From Burkholderiaceae bacterium (GTDB lineage Bacteria > Pseudomonadota > Gammaproteobacteria > Burkholderiales > Burkholderiaceae_E), in contig JAHBZV010000006.1 of the NCBI GenBank assembly GCA_019635275.1, positions 1-64,000 of the forward strand: a stretch of 64,000 bases of DNA. Reading direction: 5' to 3'. This document shows, one piece after another, positions 57,602-64,000 of the stretch. The notes beneath the pieces were generated by a model. It searched no databases and was not told the origin of the DNA. It saw only the letters and a program-made list of their open reading frames with translations. The translations under genes and the position numbers were made by a program. Within the stretch, counting starts at the first letter, position 1; each line of letters starts with the position of its first letter.

Positions 57602-60340
57602 ATGACGACAGCGACCGAAGCGAAGTGGATCCCGACCTACTGCTACAACTGCGTGGCCGGCCCGGACATGCTGACCGTGAAGGTCGAGGACGGGGTGGCG
57701 ACCGAGGTGGCCCCGAACTTCTGCGGCAAGGGAATCCATCCGGGTGACGGCAAGCCTTGCGTCAAGGCCTACGGGCTGATCCAGAAGACCTACTCGCCGC
57801 ATCGCGTGCTCACGCCGATGCGGCGGACCAATCCGCGCAAGGGCATCGACGAGGATCCGCGGTTCGAGCCGATTACCTGGGACGAGGCGCTCGACCTGGT
57901 CGCGGCGAAGCTGCGCGAGATCAGGGCCCGGGGGCTCGTCGACGAGGCGGGACTGCCGCGCGTGGCGGCCAGCTTCGGCCACGGCGGCACGCCGGCCAAC
58001 TACATGGGAACCTTTCCGGCGTTCCTGTCTGCCTGGGGGCCGATCGACTTCAGCTTCGGCTCGGGGCAGGGCGTCAAGTGTGTGCACTCCGAGCACCTGT
58101 ACGGCGAGTACTGGCATCGCGCGTTCACCGTCGCTGCCGACACGCCCTACACCGAGTACAACGTCGCCTTCGGCGCGAACGTCGAGGTGACCGGCGGCGT
58201 GGCGGCCGTCGCGCGCCATGCCGACGCGCGGGTGCGCGGCGTCAAGCGCGTCTTCGTCGAACCGCACCTGTCGGTCACTGCCGCAGTCTCGGCGGAGTGG
58301 ATCCCGATCAAGCCGAAGACCGACGCAGCCTTCATGTTCGCGATGATCCGCACGATGCTGCACGAGCGGCCGCGCGATCATCTCGATCTCGCGTTCCTGC
58401 GCGACCGCACCGCGTCGCCGTACCTGGTGGGCCCGAACGGCTATTACCTGCGCGACACGGCAAGCGGAAAGCCGCTTCTCTGGGACACACGCCGCGGGGC
58501 CGCCGTGCCCTTCGACACCCCCGGCGCCGTGCCGGCGCTGGAGGGGAATTTCACGGTCGAATCTGCCTGGGAGCAGGGACCCGACGAAGACCGGTGGGTG
58601 CATCGCGAGGTCGTCGCGCAGCCCTCGTACGCGAAGCTGGTCGCGCACGTCGCGCCGTACTCGCCCGAGTGGGCCGAGTCGATCTGCGACGTGCCCGCGG
58701 CGCGCATCCGGCGCGTCGCCAACGAGTTCGTCGACCACGCGCGGGTCGGCGAGACCATCGAGATCGACGGCCAGCGGCTGCCTTTCCGGCCGGTGTCGGT
58801 GACGCTGGGCAAGACGGTCAACAACGGTTGGGGCGCGTTCGACTGCTGCTGGGCGCGCACCGTGCTGGCGGTGCTCGTCGGCGCGCTCGAAGTGCCCGGG
58901 GGCACGCTCGGCACGACGATCCGCATCAACCGCCCGCACGAAGACCGCCACCGCAGCGTCCAGCCCGGCGATGACGGCTTCATGGTGCACGGCCTGAACC
59001 CGACGGACCCGAAGCGCTGGATGCGCAAGCCTACGGGTCGCAACGCGCACCGCACGCTTGTGCCGCTGGTTGGCAACGGCCCGTGGAGCCAGGCGCTCGG
59101 CCCGACGCACCTGGCCTGGATGTGGCAGGAGCAGGCGCCCGAGAGCCTGATGAACCCGGCGTTCCCGGAACTGTGGATCACGTTCCGCACGAATCCGGCG
59201 ATCTCGTTCTGGGACACGCGTGGGCTGTCGAAGACGATGGCGCGCTTCCCGTTCATGGTCTCGTTCGCCTACACGATCGACGAGACCAACTGGATGGCCG
59301 ACATCCTGCTGCCCGAGGCGACCGATCTCGAGAGCCTGCAACTGATCCGCCTGGGGCGCACCAAGTTCGTCGAGCAGTACTGGGAGCACGAGGGATTCAT
59401 CCTGCGCCAGCCTGCGGTCGAGCCGCGCGGCGACGCTCGCGACTTCACCTGGATCTCCACCGAGCTCGCGCGCCGTACGGGCCTGCTCGGCGAGTACAAC
59501 GCCGCGATCAATCGCGGCGCCGGCGGCGTGCCGCTGCGCGGCCAGGGCTTCGACTTCTCGCTCGATCCATCCAGGGTTCATTCGGTCGAGGAGATCTGGG
59601 ACGCCGCGTGCCGCGCGGCGACCGCGGGCATCACCGGCGGGCGCGAAGTCCGCGACCTCGCATGGTTCAAGGAGAACGGCTTCTACAGCCAGCGCTACTC
59701 GCAGCGCGGCTGGTACCTGTATCCGACGCTGGCCGAACAGAACCTGCGCTTCGAGTTGCCGTACCAGGAGCGCCTCACGCGCTCGGGCCGCGAGCTCGAG
59801 CGCCGGCTGCACGAGCAGGGCATCCACTGGTGGGACGACCAGCTGACCGAATACCAGTTCCTGCCGGCCTGGCACGACCTGCCGGGCCGCTGGGAGCGCG
59901 CGCTCGCCAGGCAGGGCGCGAAGCCCGACGAGTTCCCGTTCTGGCTGCTCACCACCAAGAGCATGCAGTTCCACGCCAGCGGCAACGCGTCGATCCAGTT
60001 GATGGACGAGGTCTCGCGCAACGTGCGCGGGCATCGCGGGGTCGTCGTCAACACCGCCACGGCGGCGCGTCTCGGCATCGGGGAGGGCGACCTGGTGGAA
60101 GTCGTGTCGACCGTGAGCACCACGCGCGGTCCGGCGATCGTCAACCAGGGCATCCGGCCCGATACGCTGCTGATCGTCGGCCAGTTCGATCACTGGGCGA
60201 CTCCCTATGCGAAGGACCTGCAGGCGCCGAGCCTGAACACGGTGGCGCCGATGTCGCTGGAACTGACCGACGCCACGGGGTCGGGGTCGGACCTCGTCCG
60301 CGTAGCCTTGCGCCGCGTTGCGCGGAGCGGCCGGCGGTGA
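57602..60340 (+). CDS. Molybdopterin (bis-MGD) oxidoreductase, catalytic subunit, unknown substrate
   Basis: A 912-residue DMSO-reductase-superfamily protein with the Fe4S4 domain at 10-60, the Mo cofactor domains to about 780, and the C-terminal molydopterin-binding domain (about 790-905, with VVVNTATAARLGIGEGDLVE). The cluster motif has C14-x2-C17, no third Cys at the usual x3 position, then C41 and C53 (GKPCVKAYG). A candidate Mo ligand is C160 (QGVKCVHSEHL). No Tat signal is seen, so it is probably cytoplasmic. It overlaps fdhD by GTGA. Size and N-terminus are somewhat like PadB-type phenylacetyl-CoA oxidoreductases, but no partner subunits are present. The start at 57602 is chosen over a GTG at 57575. 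Confidence 0.83.
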   Translation: MTTATEAKWIPTYCYNCVAGPDMLTVKVEDGVATEVAPNFCGKGIHPGDGKPCVKAYGLIQKTYSPHRVLTPMRRTNPRKGIDEDPRFEPITWDEALDLVAAKLREIRARGLVDEAGLPRVAASFGHGGTPANYMGTFPAFLSAWGPIDFSFGSGQGVKCVHSEHLYGEYWHRAFTVAADTPYTEYNVAFGANVEVTGGVAAVARHADARVRGVKRVFVEPHLSVTAAVSAEWIPIKPKTDAAFMFAMIRTMLHERPRDHLDLAFLRDRTASPYLVGPNGYYLRDTASGKPLLWDTRRGAAVPFDTPGAVPALEGNFTVESAWEQGPDEDRWVHREVVAQPSYAKLVAHVAPYSPEWAESICDVPAARIRRVANEFVDHARVGETIEIDGQRLPFRPVSVTLGKTVNNGWGAFDCCWARTVLAVLVGALEVPGGTLGTTIRINRPHEDRHRSVQPGDDGFMVHGLNPTDPKRWMRKPTGRNAHRTLVPLVGNGPWSQALGPTHLAWMWQEQAPESLMNPAFPELWITFRTNPAISFWDTRGLSKTMARFPFMVSFAYTIDETNWMADILLPEATDLESLQLIRLGRTKFVEQYWEHEGFILRQPAVEPRGDARDFTWISTELARRTGLLGEYNAAINRGAGGVPLRGQGFDFSLDPSRVHSVEEIWDAACRAATAGITGGREVRDLAWFKENGFYSQRYSQRGWYLYPTLAEQNLRFELPYQERLTRSGRELERRLHEQGIHWWDDQLTEYQFLPAWHDLPGRWERALARQGAKPDEFPFWLLTTKSMQFHASGNASIQLMDEVSRNVRGHRGVVVNTATAARLGIGEGDLVEVVSTVSTTRGPAIVNQGIRPDTLLIVGQFDHWATPYAKDLQAPSLNTVAPMSLELTDATGSGSDLVRVALRRVARSGRR

Positions 60341-61251
60341 CGCCGCTGCACCGGCGGCACGGCGTGCAGGCGATCGTCGGCCAGCGCATCGACGGCGAGT
60401 CGGTCGTCGAGGACGCCTGCTGGGTCGCCGAAGAGCGGCCGCTGACGATCGACGTCGAGGGCGTCGGCGCCTACACGCTGATGTGGACGCCGACTGCGCC
60501 GATGGAACTCCCGTGCGGCTTCACGCCGGCCGACGGCGTGCTCACCGGGAACGACGTGCTCGACGGGGACGAGGTGGCAGAGGCGCTCGCGTTGGCCGCC
60601 GGCTTCGCGTTCACCGAGGGCCTGCTCGCGAGCGTCGACGACATCCGCGGGCTGTCGATCTGTCCGCGCGATTCCGAGGTGGTGCGCTTGACGCTCGCGG
60701 ACCCGGGTCGTGCGCAGGTGCGACGTCGCAATGTCGTCATCGGCTCGTCGTGCGGCATCTGCGGCGGCCGCGAGCGGATCGACGACGTCACGCGAGGCAT
60801 CCGGCTCGTCGACGACTCGCTGCGGCTGGACTCGACGCGGCTCGAGACCATCATGGCGACGCTGCGCCGCCGCCAGGCTGTCTGGCTCGCGACCGGCGGT
60901 ACCCATGCCGCGGCGATCTTCGACGGCGGCGGCCGCATCCTCGCCCTGTTCGAGGACCTGGGACGACACAATGCGCTCGACAAGGCGATCGGGCATTGCC
61001 TGCTCTCGCGCGCGCCGCTCGCCGGGTGCGGCGCGGCGCTGACGAGCCGGGTCACCCTCGAGATGGCCACCAAGGCAGCCCGCGCGGGCCTCGAGTTGGT
61101 CGCGGCGGTGTCCGCGGCCTCGACGCTGGCGATCGAGGTCGCCGACCGGTTCGGCGTGACCTTGTGCGGCTTCGTCCGCAACGGCCGCGCGACCGCGTTC
61201 TCGCACGGCCACCGCCTGCAGGTCGATTCGGCGCGCGCTTGCGGCGCCTGA
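60337..61251 (+). CDS. fdhD: Sulfurtransferase FdhD (formate dehydrogenase accessory protein)
   Basis: A 304-residue protein that passes sulfur from IscS to the bis-MGD cofactor, giving the Mo=S group needed by formate dehydrogenases. The catalytic CGxCG is C139-G-I-C142-G. Later motifs THAAAIFDGGGRILALFEDLGRHNALDK and SRVTLEMATKAARAG are classic. Around residues 51-79 there is an extra segment (PMELPCGFTPADGVLTGNDV) between the strand and the usual LALGFxFTEG-like helix, which most FdhD proteins lack. The GTG start overlaps the molybdoenzyme stop, so the oxidoreductase is its likely client. Confidence 0.92.
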   Translation: MTPLHRRHGVQAIVGQRIDGESVVEDACWVAEERPLTIDVEGVGAYTLMWTPTAPMELPCGFTPADGVLTGNDVLDGDEVAEALALAAGFAFTEGLLASVDDIRGLSICPRDSEVVRLTLADPGRAQVRRRNVVIGSSCGICGGRERIDDVTRGIRLVDDSLRLDSTRLETIMATLRRRQAVWLATGGTHAAAIFDGGGRILALFEDLGRHNALDKAIGHCLLSRAPLAGCGAALTSRVTLEMATKAARAGLELVAAVSAASTLAIEVADRFGVTLCGFVRNGRATAFSHGHRLQVDSARACGA

Positions 61252-61339
61252 GACGGGTCGCCGCGCCGCGTGCGCAGGCCTCGTCGCGGGCAGCGCCTGT
61301 GCTGCCCGCGATAAAGCGGATCTCGCTCGCGACGCACGA

Positions 61340-61543
61340 GAGGCCAAGCCGCTGTTGCGCACGACGCTCGCACCAATGGCGCGACGCGGCGACCTTCACC
61401 AGGTGGTCAAGGACCTGTACTACCCGCTGGAGACGATCGCCCGACTCGCTGCGATCGTGCGCGAGCTCGCCGAGCGCGACGGCGGCACGGTCGCCGCCGC
61501 CGGCTTCTGCGACGCGACCGGGCTCGGCCGCAAGCGCGCCATC
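61340..61543 (+). pseudogene. selB: Remnant of selB (selenocysteine-specific elongation factor)
   Basis: About 68 in-frame codons without stops look like the C-terminal winged-helix domain of SelB: RRGDLHQVVKDLYYPLETIA, then LAAIVRELAERDGGTVAAAG and ATGLGRKRAI. The usual continuation (QILEFFDR) is missing: the frame turns into non-homologous sequence after the RAI, just before the end of modE. The GTPase domains are absent. No selA, selD or selC is in the window. The fragment sits directly after fdhD, where seleno-formate dehydrogenase loci often carry sel genes. Similarity judged by eye. Confidence 0.68.
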
Positions 61544-61553
61544 GCACGACCGA

Positions 61554-62375
61554 CTAGCTGGCCACCGCGAGGATCACGTCCGGAGCCTTGACCAGCGCGA
61601 CGGCGCGCACCCCGGGGGCGAGCGCCAGCTCGGCGACGCTCGCCTCGGTCACGATTGCCACGATCTGCACGCCGCTGTCGATGTCGAGCGTCACCTCGGC
61701 GTTCACCGCGCCGGGCCTCACCGCACGAACGGTGCCGTGCAGCTGATTGCGCGTCGACAGCTTCGCCTGTCCGATGTCGGTGGCCAGCACCACGTTGGCG
61801 GCCTGGATCAGCGCGACGGCAGGCTGCTGGATTCGCAGCCCCAGCGCATCGACGCTCTCGCGGGTGACGATCGCCACCAGGCGCGTGCCGCCGGCCAGGG
61901 TCAACTCGACTTCGTCGTTGACGGCGCCCGAGCGCATTGCGGTCACGGTTCCGATGAACTGGTTGCGCGCGGTGGACTTCAGCTTCAGCACGTCCAGGAC
62001 CGAGAATGGCTGCGACAGGTCGAACGCCTGGTCGGTGAGGAGGGTCACGAAGCGCTGGTGCACGGCGTCGATCTGTGCGTAGCGATCGAGCAGGCGCATG
62101 CCGTGCTCGGTGAGCCGCGTCGAACCGCCGCCACGACCGCCGGTGCTGCGCTCGACCAGGTCTTCGCCGGCGACGCGGTTCATCGCGTCGATCGCATCCC
62201 AGGCCGCCTTGTAGCTCATCCCGAAGGCCTTGGCCGCCTGCGTGATCGAGCCCTGCTCGGCCACGGCGCGAAGCAACGCCATGCGGCCGTGCCCGCCCAG
62301 GCTCTCACCGTCTGCGGTGATCCACAGCGAACCCCTGGCTTCGAGCCGCGGGTTCCTGCTTCGTTTGCGTGCCAT
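61554..62375 (-). CDS. modE: Molybdate-dependent regulator ModE
   Basis: A 273-residue regulator. The N-terminal winged HTH (about 5-110: MALLRAVAEQGSITQAAKAF, MSYKAAWDAIDAMNRVAGED, GGRGGGSTRLTEHG) is followed by two molybdate-binding Mop/TOBE domains (about 130-198 and 203-270: KLKSTARNQFIGTVTAMRSG and KLSTRNQLHGTVRAVRPGAV). Molybdate-bound ModE represses mod genes and activates molybdoenzyme genes. It is the last gene of modA-B-C-E. The ATG at 62375 (MARKRSRNPRL) matches the family better than a longer upstream start. Confidence 0.94.
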   Translation of the reverse strand: MARKRSRNPRLEARGSLWITADGESLGGHGRMALLRAVAEQGSITQAAKAFGMSYKAAWDAIDAMNRVAGEDLVERSTGGRGGGSTRLTEHGMRLLDRYAQIDAVHQRFVTLLTDQAFDLSQPFSVLDVLKLKSTARNQFIGTVTAMRSGAVNDEVELTLAGGTRLVAIVTRESVDALGLRIQQPAVALIQAANVVLATDIGQAKLSTRNQLHGTVRAVRPGAVNAEVTLDIDSGVQIVAIVTEASVAELALAPGVRAVALVKAPDVILAVAS

Positions 62376-62461
62376 CGACCTGGAATTCCGATCCGCCCGT
62401 CCCGGGAGCGCCGGGGAAGCATACCGGGAGTTCGTCGTAGTCTCCACAGTGTTCCAGGCTG

Positions 62462-63157
62462 TCAGGCATGGCACAGCTGCGGCATTGCGGCGTCCTCGAC
62501 CACGCGTCCCTGGTGCAGATGGAGTAACTCGGCGTCCAGGGCCCGCACGTCGTCGAGGTCGTGCGTGATCAGCAGCAGCGGCAGGTCGATCTGGCGCTGG
62601 AGTTCGACCAGCTCGCTGCGCAGCCGCTCGCGCAGCCCCATGTCCAGCGCGGCGAACGGCTCGTCGAGCAGTAGCGCGGACGGCTCGTTGACGAGCGCGC
62701 GTGCCAGCGCGGTGCGCTGCCGCTGCCCGCCCGAGAGCTGGTGCGGGTGGTGGTCGGCGACGGCCTCGAGGTGGAATGCTGCGATCCAGCGCGCGACGGC
62801 CTCGTCGGTGCTCGCGCGGCCCGGGTTGATCCAGCCTTTGCGACGCCCGAACGCGATGTTCTGGCGCACGGTCAGGTGCGGGAACAGTGCGTAGTCCTGG
62901 AACAGGTAGCCCAGTCGTCGTTCCTGTGGCGACATCCGCACGCCGCGGTTGGTGTCGTGAAGCACACGGCCGGCCACGCGGACATGCGCGACGTCGGGCG
63001 CGACGATGCCCGCGATCATCTTCAGCGTCAGCGTCTTGCCGGCGCCCGATGGGCCGAACAGCACGAGGCGCCGGGCGTCGCTGGCGAAGCGTACGTCGAG
63101 CTCGAAGCTCGCACCTCGATGTCGAAGCAGCTTGCGCAGCGCAACGTCCCAGATCAT
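62462..63157 (-). CDS. modC: Molybdate ABC transporter ATPase ModC (no TOBE domain)
   Basis: A 231-residue ABC ATPase. Walker A GPSGAGKT, Q-loop GYLFQDYALFPHLTVRQN, signature LSGGQRQRTALARAL, Walker B ALLLDEPFAALD and the switch His (THD) are all present. Typical ModC has about 350 residues with a C-terminal TOBE/Mop domain; here it ends after the ATPase core. Regulation by bound molybdate at ModC is therefore not expected, while ModE still carries two Mop domains. It lies 10 bp after modB. Confidence 0.93.
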   Translation of the reverse strand: MIWDVALRKLLRHRGASFELDVRFASDARRLVLFGPSGAGKTLTLKMIAGIVAPDVAHVRVAGRVLHDTNRGVRMSPQERRLGYLFQDYALFPHLTVRQNIAFGRRKGWINPGRASTDEAVARWIAAFHLEAVADHHPHQLSGGQRQRTALARALVNEPSALLLDEPFAALDMGLRERLRSELVELQRQIDLPLLLITHDLDDVRALDAELLHLHQGRVVEDAAMPQLCHA

Positions 63158-63167
63158 GGTGATTGCC

Positions 63168-63842
63168 TCATGTCCGCGCCGCCACGCGCCCTGGCACCAA
63201 CCGGCCGGCGCTCAGCAGTACGGCGATGCAGGTGATCGAGGTGACGGCGACCAGGAAGTTCGCGGCGTCGTCCTGGCCGGCCTGGACCGCCTCGTAGACG
63301 GCAATCGACAGCGTCTGCGTCTTCCCCGCGATGCTGCCGGCCACCATCAGCGTGGCCCCGAACTCGCCGAGCGCGCGCGCGAACGACAACAGCAGGCCGG
63401 CCAGGATGCCGCGCCAGGCCAGCGGCAGCGAGACGCGGAAGAACAAGCCGGCCTCGCCGATGCCCAGCGCGCGTGCCGCGTCCTCGAACTGAGGATCCAC
63501 CTGCTCGAACGCCGCCCGGGCCGCCTTGAACACCAGCGGGAAGGACACGACCGTCGCGGCAATGACCGCCGCCTGCCAGGTGAAGATCAGCCGGATGCCG
63601 AAGTGCTCGAGCAGCCATGCCCCGATCGGGCCGTGGCTGCCGATGACCACCAGCAGGTAGTAGCCCAGCACCGTCGGCGGCATCACCATCGGCAGCGTGA
63701 GCGCCGCATCGAGCAGGTCTCGCCCGGGAAAGCGCGCGTGCGCCATCGCGTAGCCGATGCCGACGCCCAGCAGCAGGTTGATCGCTGTAGCCCACCCCGC
63801 GACCTTCAGCGTCAGCAGCAGCGCGATCCAGGCACCGTCCAT
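63168..63842 (-). CDS. modB: Molybdate ABC transporter permease ModB
   Basis: A 224-residue permease with about five to six membrane helices (TLPMVMPPTVLGYYLLVVIG is the typical ModB stretch). The EAA loop that docks with ModC is EDAARALGIGEAGLFFRVSL, then SFARALGEFGATLMVAGSIA, very conserved in ModB. Length is normal. It lies 18 bp after modA and 10 bp before modC. Confidence 0.95.
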   Translation of the reverse strand: MDGAWIALLLTLKVAGWATAINLLLGVGIGYAMAHARFPGRDLLDAALTLPMVMPPTVLGYYLLVVIGSHGPIGAWLLEHFGIRLIFTWQAAVIAATVVSFPLVFKAARAAFEQVDPQFEDAARALGIGEAGLFFRVSLPLAWRGILAGLLLSFARALGEFGATLMVAGSIAGKTQTLSIAVYEAVQAGQDDAANFLVAVTSITCIAVLLSAGRLVPGRVAART

Positions 63843-63860
63843 CTCGGCCGCGCCGGGCGA

Positions 63861-64000
63861 TCAGGGCTTGCCGAATCCGTACCGGGCCAGCACTGCCTGC
63901 GCCGCCGGGCTCGTGAGGAACTCGACGAAGTGCTGCGCCATGGCCGCGTTCGGCGCCGCCGCCAGCGGCGCAACCGGATATAGGATCGGCCGCGTGGTCG
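63861..64000 (-). CDS. modA: Molybdate-binding periplasmic protein ModA, C-terminal part
   Basis: The right edge cuts the gene; only the last 45 or so codons are visible. They read RPILYPVAPLAAAPNAAMAQ then HFVEFLTSPAAQAVLARYGF and GKP before the stop, a typical ModA C-terminus. ModA captures molybdate in the periplasm for ModBC. It is first in the modABCE operon. Confidence 0.9.
   Translation of the reverse strand, partial: TTRPILYPVAPLAAAPNAAMAQHFVEFLTSPAAQAVLARYGFGKP

Noticed and set aside
57602-60340. Selenocysteine (TGA) codon in the oxidoreductase
   Set aside because: The frame is uninterrupted and the candidate Mo ligand is a normal TGT cysteine codon (58079-58081), so no Sec insertion is needed.

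Overview
The window is a GC-rich chromosomal segment from a betaproteobacterium, most likely of the order Burkholderiales. Evidence: the block scpB - rluB-type pseudouridine synthase - rimP - nusA - infB - rbfA - truB - typA, the DUF3460-scpA pair, a red-type (form IC) RuBisCO operon with cbbX and a divergent cbbR, a lysine/alanine-rich SWIB 'histone-like' protein, and a PEP-CTERM protein. Almost all of the sequence is coding. The many very long open frames antisense to real genes are a by-product of high GC. Neighbouring genes often overlap by 4 bp (ATGA, GTGA, TTGA), which suggests translational coupling.

Layout. 1-3.3 kb: the end of a PBP7-type endopeptidase, an IclR regulator and a B12-binding radical SAM protein. 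3.4-5.5 kb: a tightly coupled cobalt-type nitrile hydratase operon (alpha, beta, accessory protein, DUF454 membrane protein). 5.5-10.3 kb: SirB2-like and DUF2249 proteins, the aat-bpt-pyrD operon, a Tat-type Rieske protein and a Nudix hydrolase. 10.4-14.1 kb: initiator tRNA-Met followed at once by three 21-bp repeats, then a YceH protein, an unusual soluble FtsH-like AAA+ metalloprotease and a YbjN protein. 14.4-26 kb: the chromosome segregation, ribosome maturation and translation block, with an attenuator-like rimP leader and a large hairpin between rbfA and truB. 26-37.8 kb: mixed metabolic and accessory genes (thioesterase, hemerythrin, SWIB-histone, sterol-desaturase family, lysoplasmalogenase, LysR, two FMN-split-barrel proteins, macrodomain, enoyl-CoA hydratase, methyltransferase, epimerase, YqhA). 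37.8-43.9 kb: the Calvin cycle operon cbbL-cbbS-cbbX-cbbF-cbbP with divergent cbbR. 43.9-49.4 kb: DinB, a PEP-CTERM protein with a sigma-54 promoter, a small conserved Cys protein, ArfB, an aminotransferase, a PIN protein, YaaA and an OmpA-like protein. 49.4-57.2 kb: murB, scpA, DUF3460, a BamE-like lipoprotein, a SulP transporter, metG and mrp. 57.2-64 kb: a molybdenum region with an atypical molybdopterin oxidoreductase coupled to fdhD, a decayed selB fragment, and a modA-modB-modC-modE operon.

How the genes work together. The cbb operon supplies RuBisCO, its activase, FBPase and phosphoribulokinase, giving capacity for autotrophic CO2 fixation. The last 7 kb import molybdate, regulate its uptake, and supply (with FdhD) the sulfurated cofactor probably needed by the adjacent oxidoreductase; a selB relic suggests this locus once served a selenoprotein. 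No phage, IS element or CRISPR array was recognised. The most unusual features are the soluble FtsH-like protease, the oxidoreductase lacking the third Fe-S cysteine, the sigma-54/dyad architecture before the PEP-CTERM gene, and the PNPOx-GAF-winged-helix protein. No gene set was found that clearly forms a new multi-gene system.
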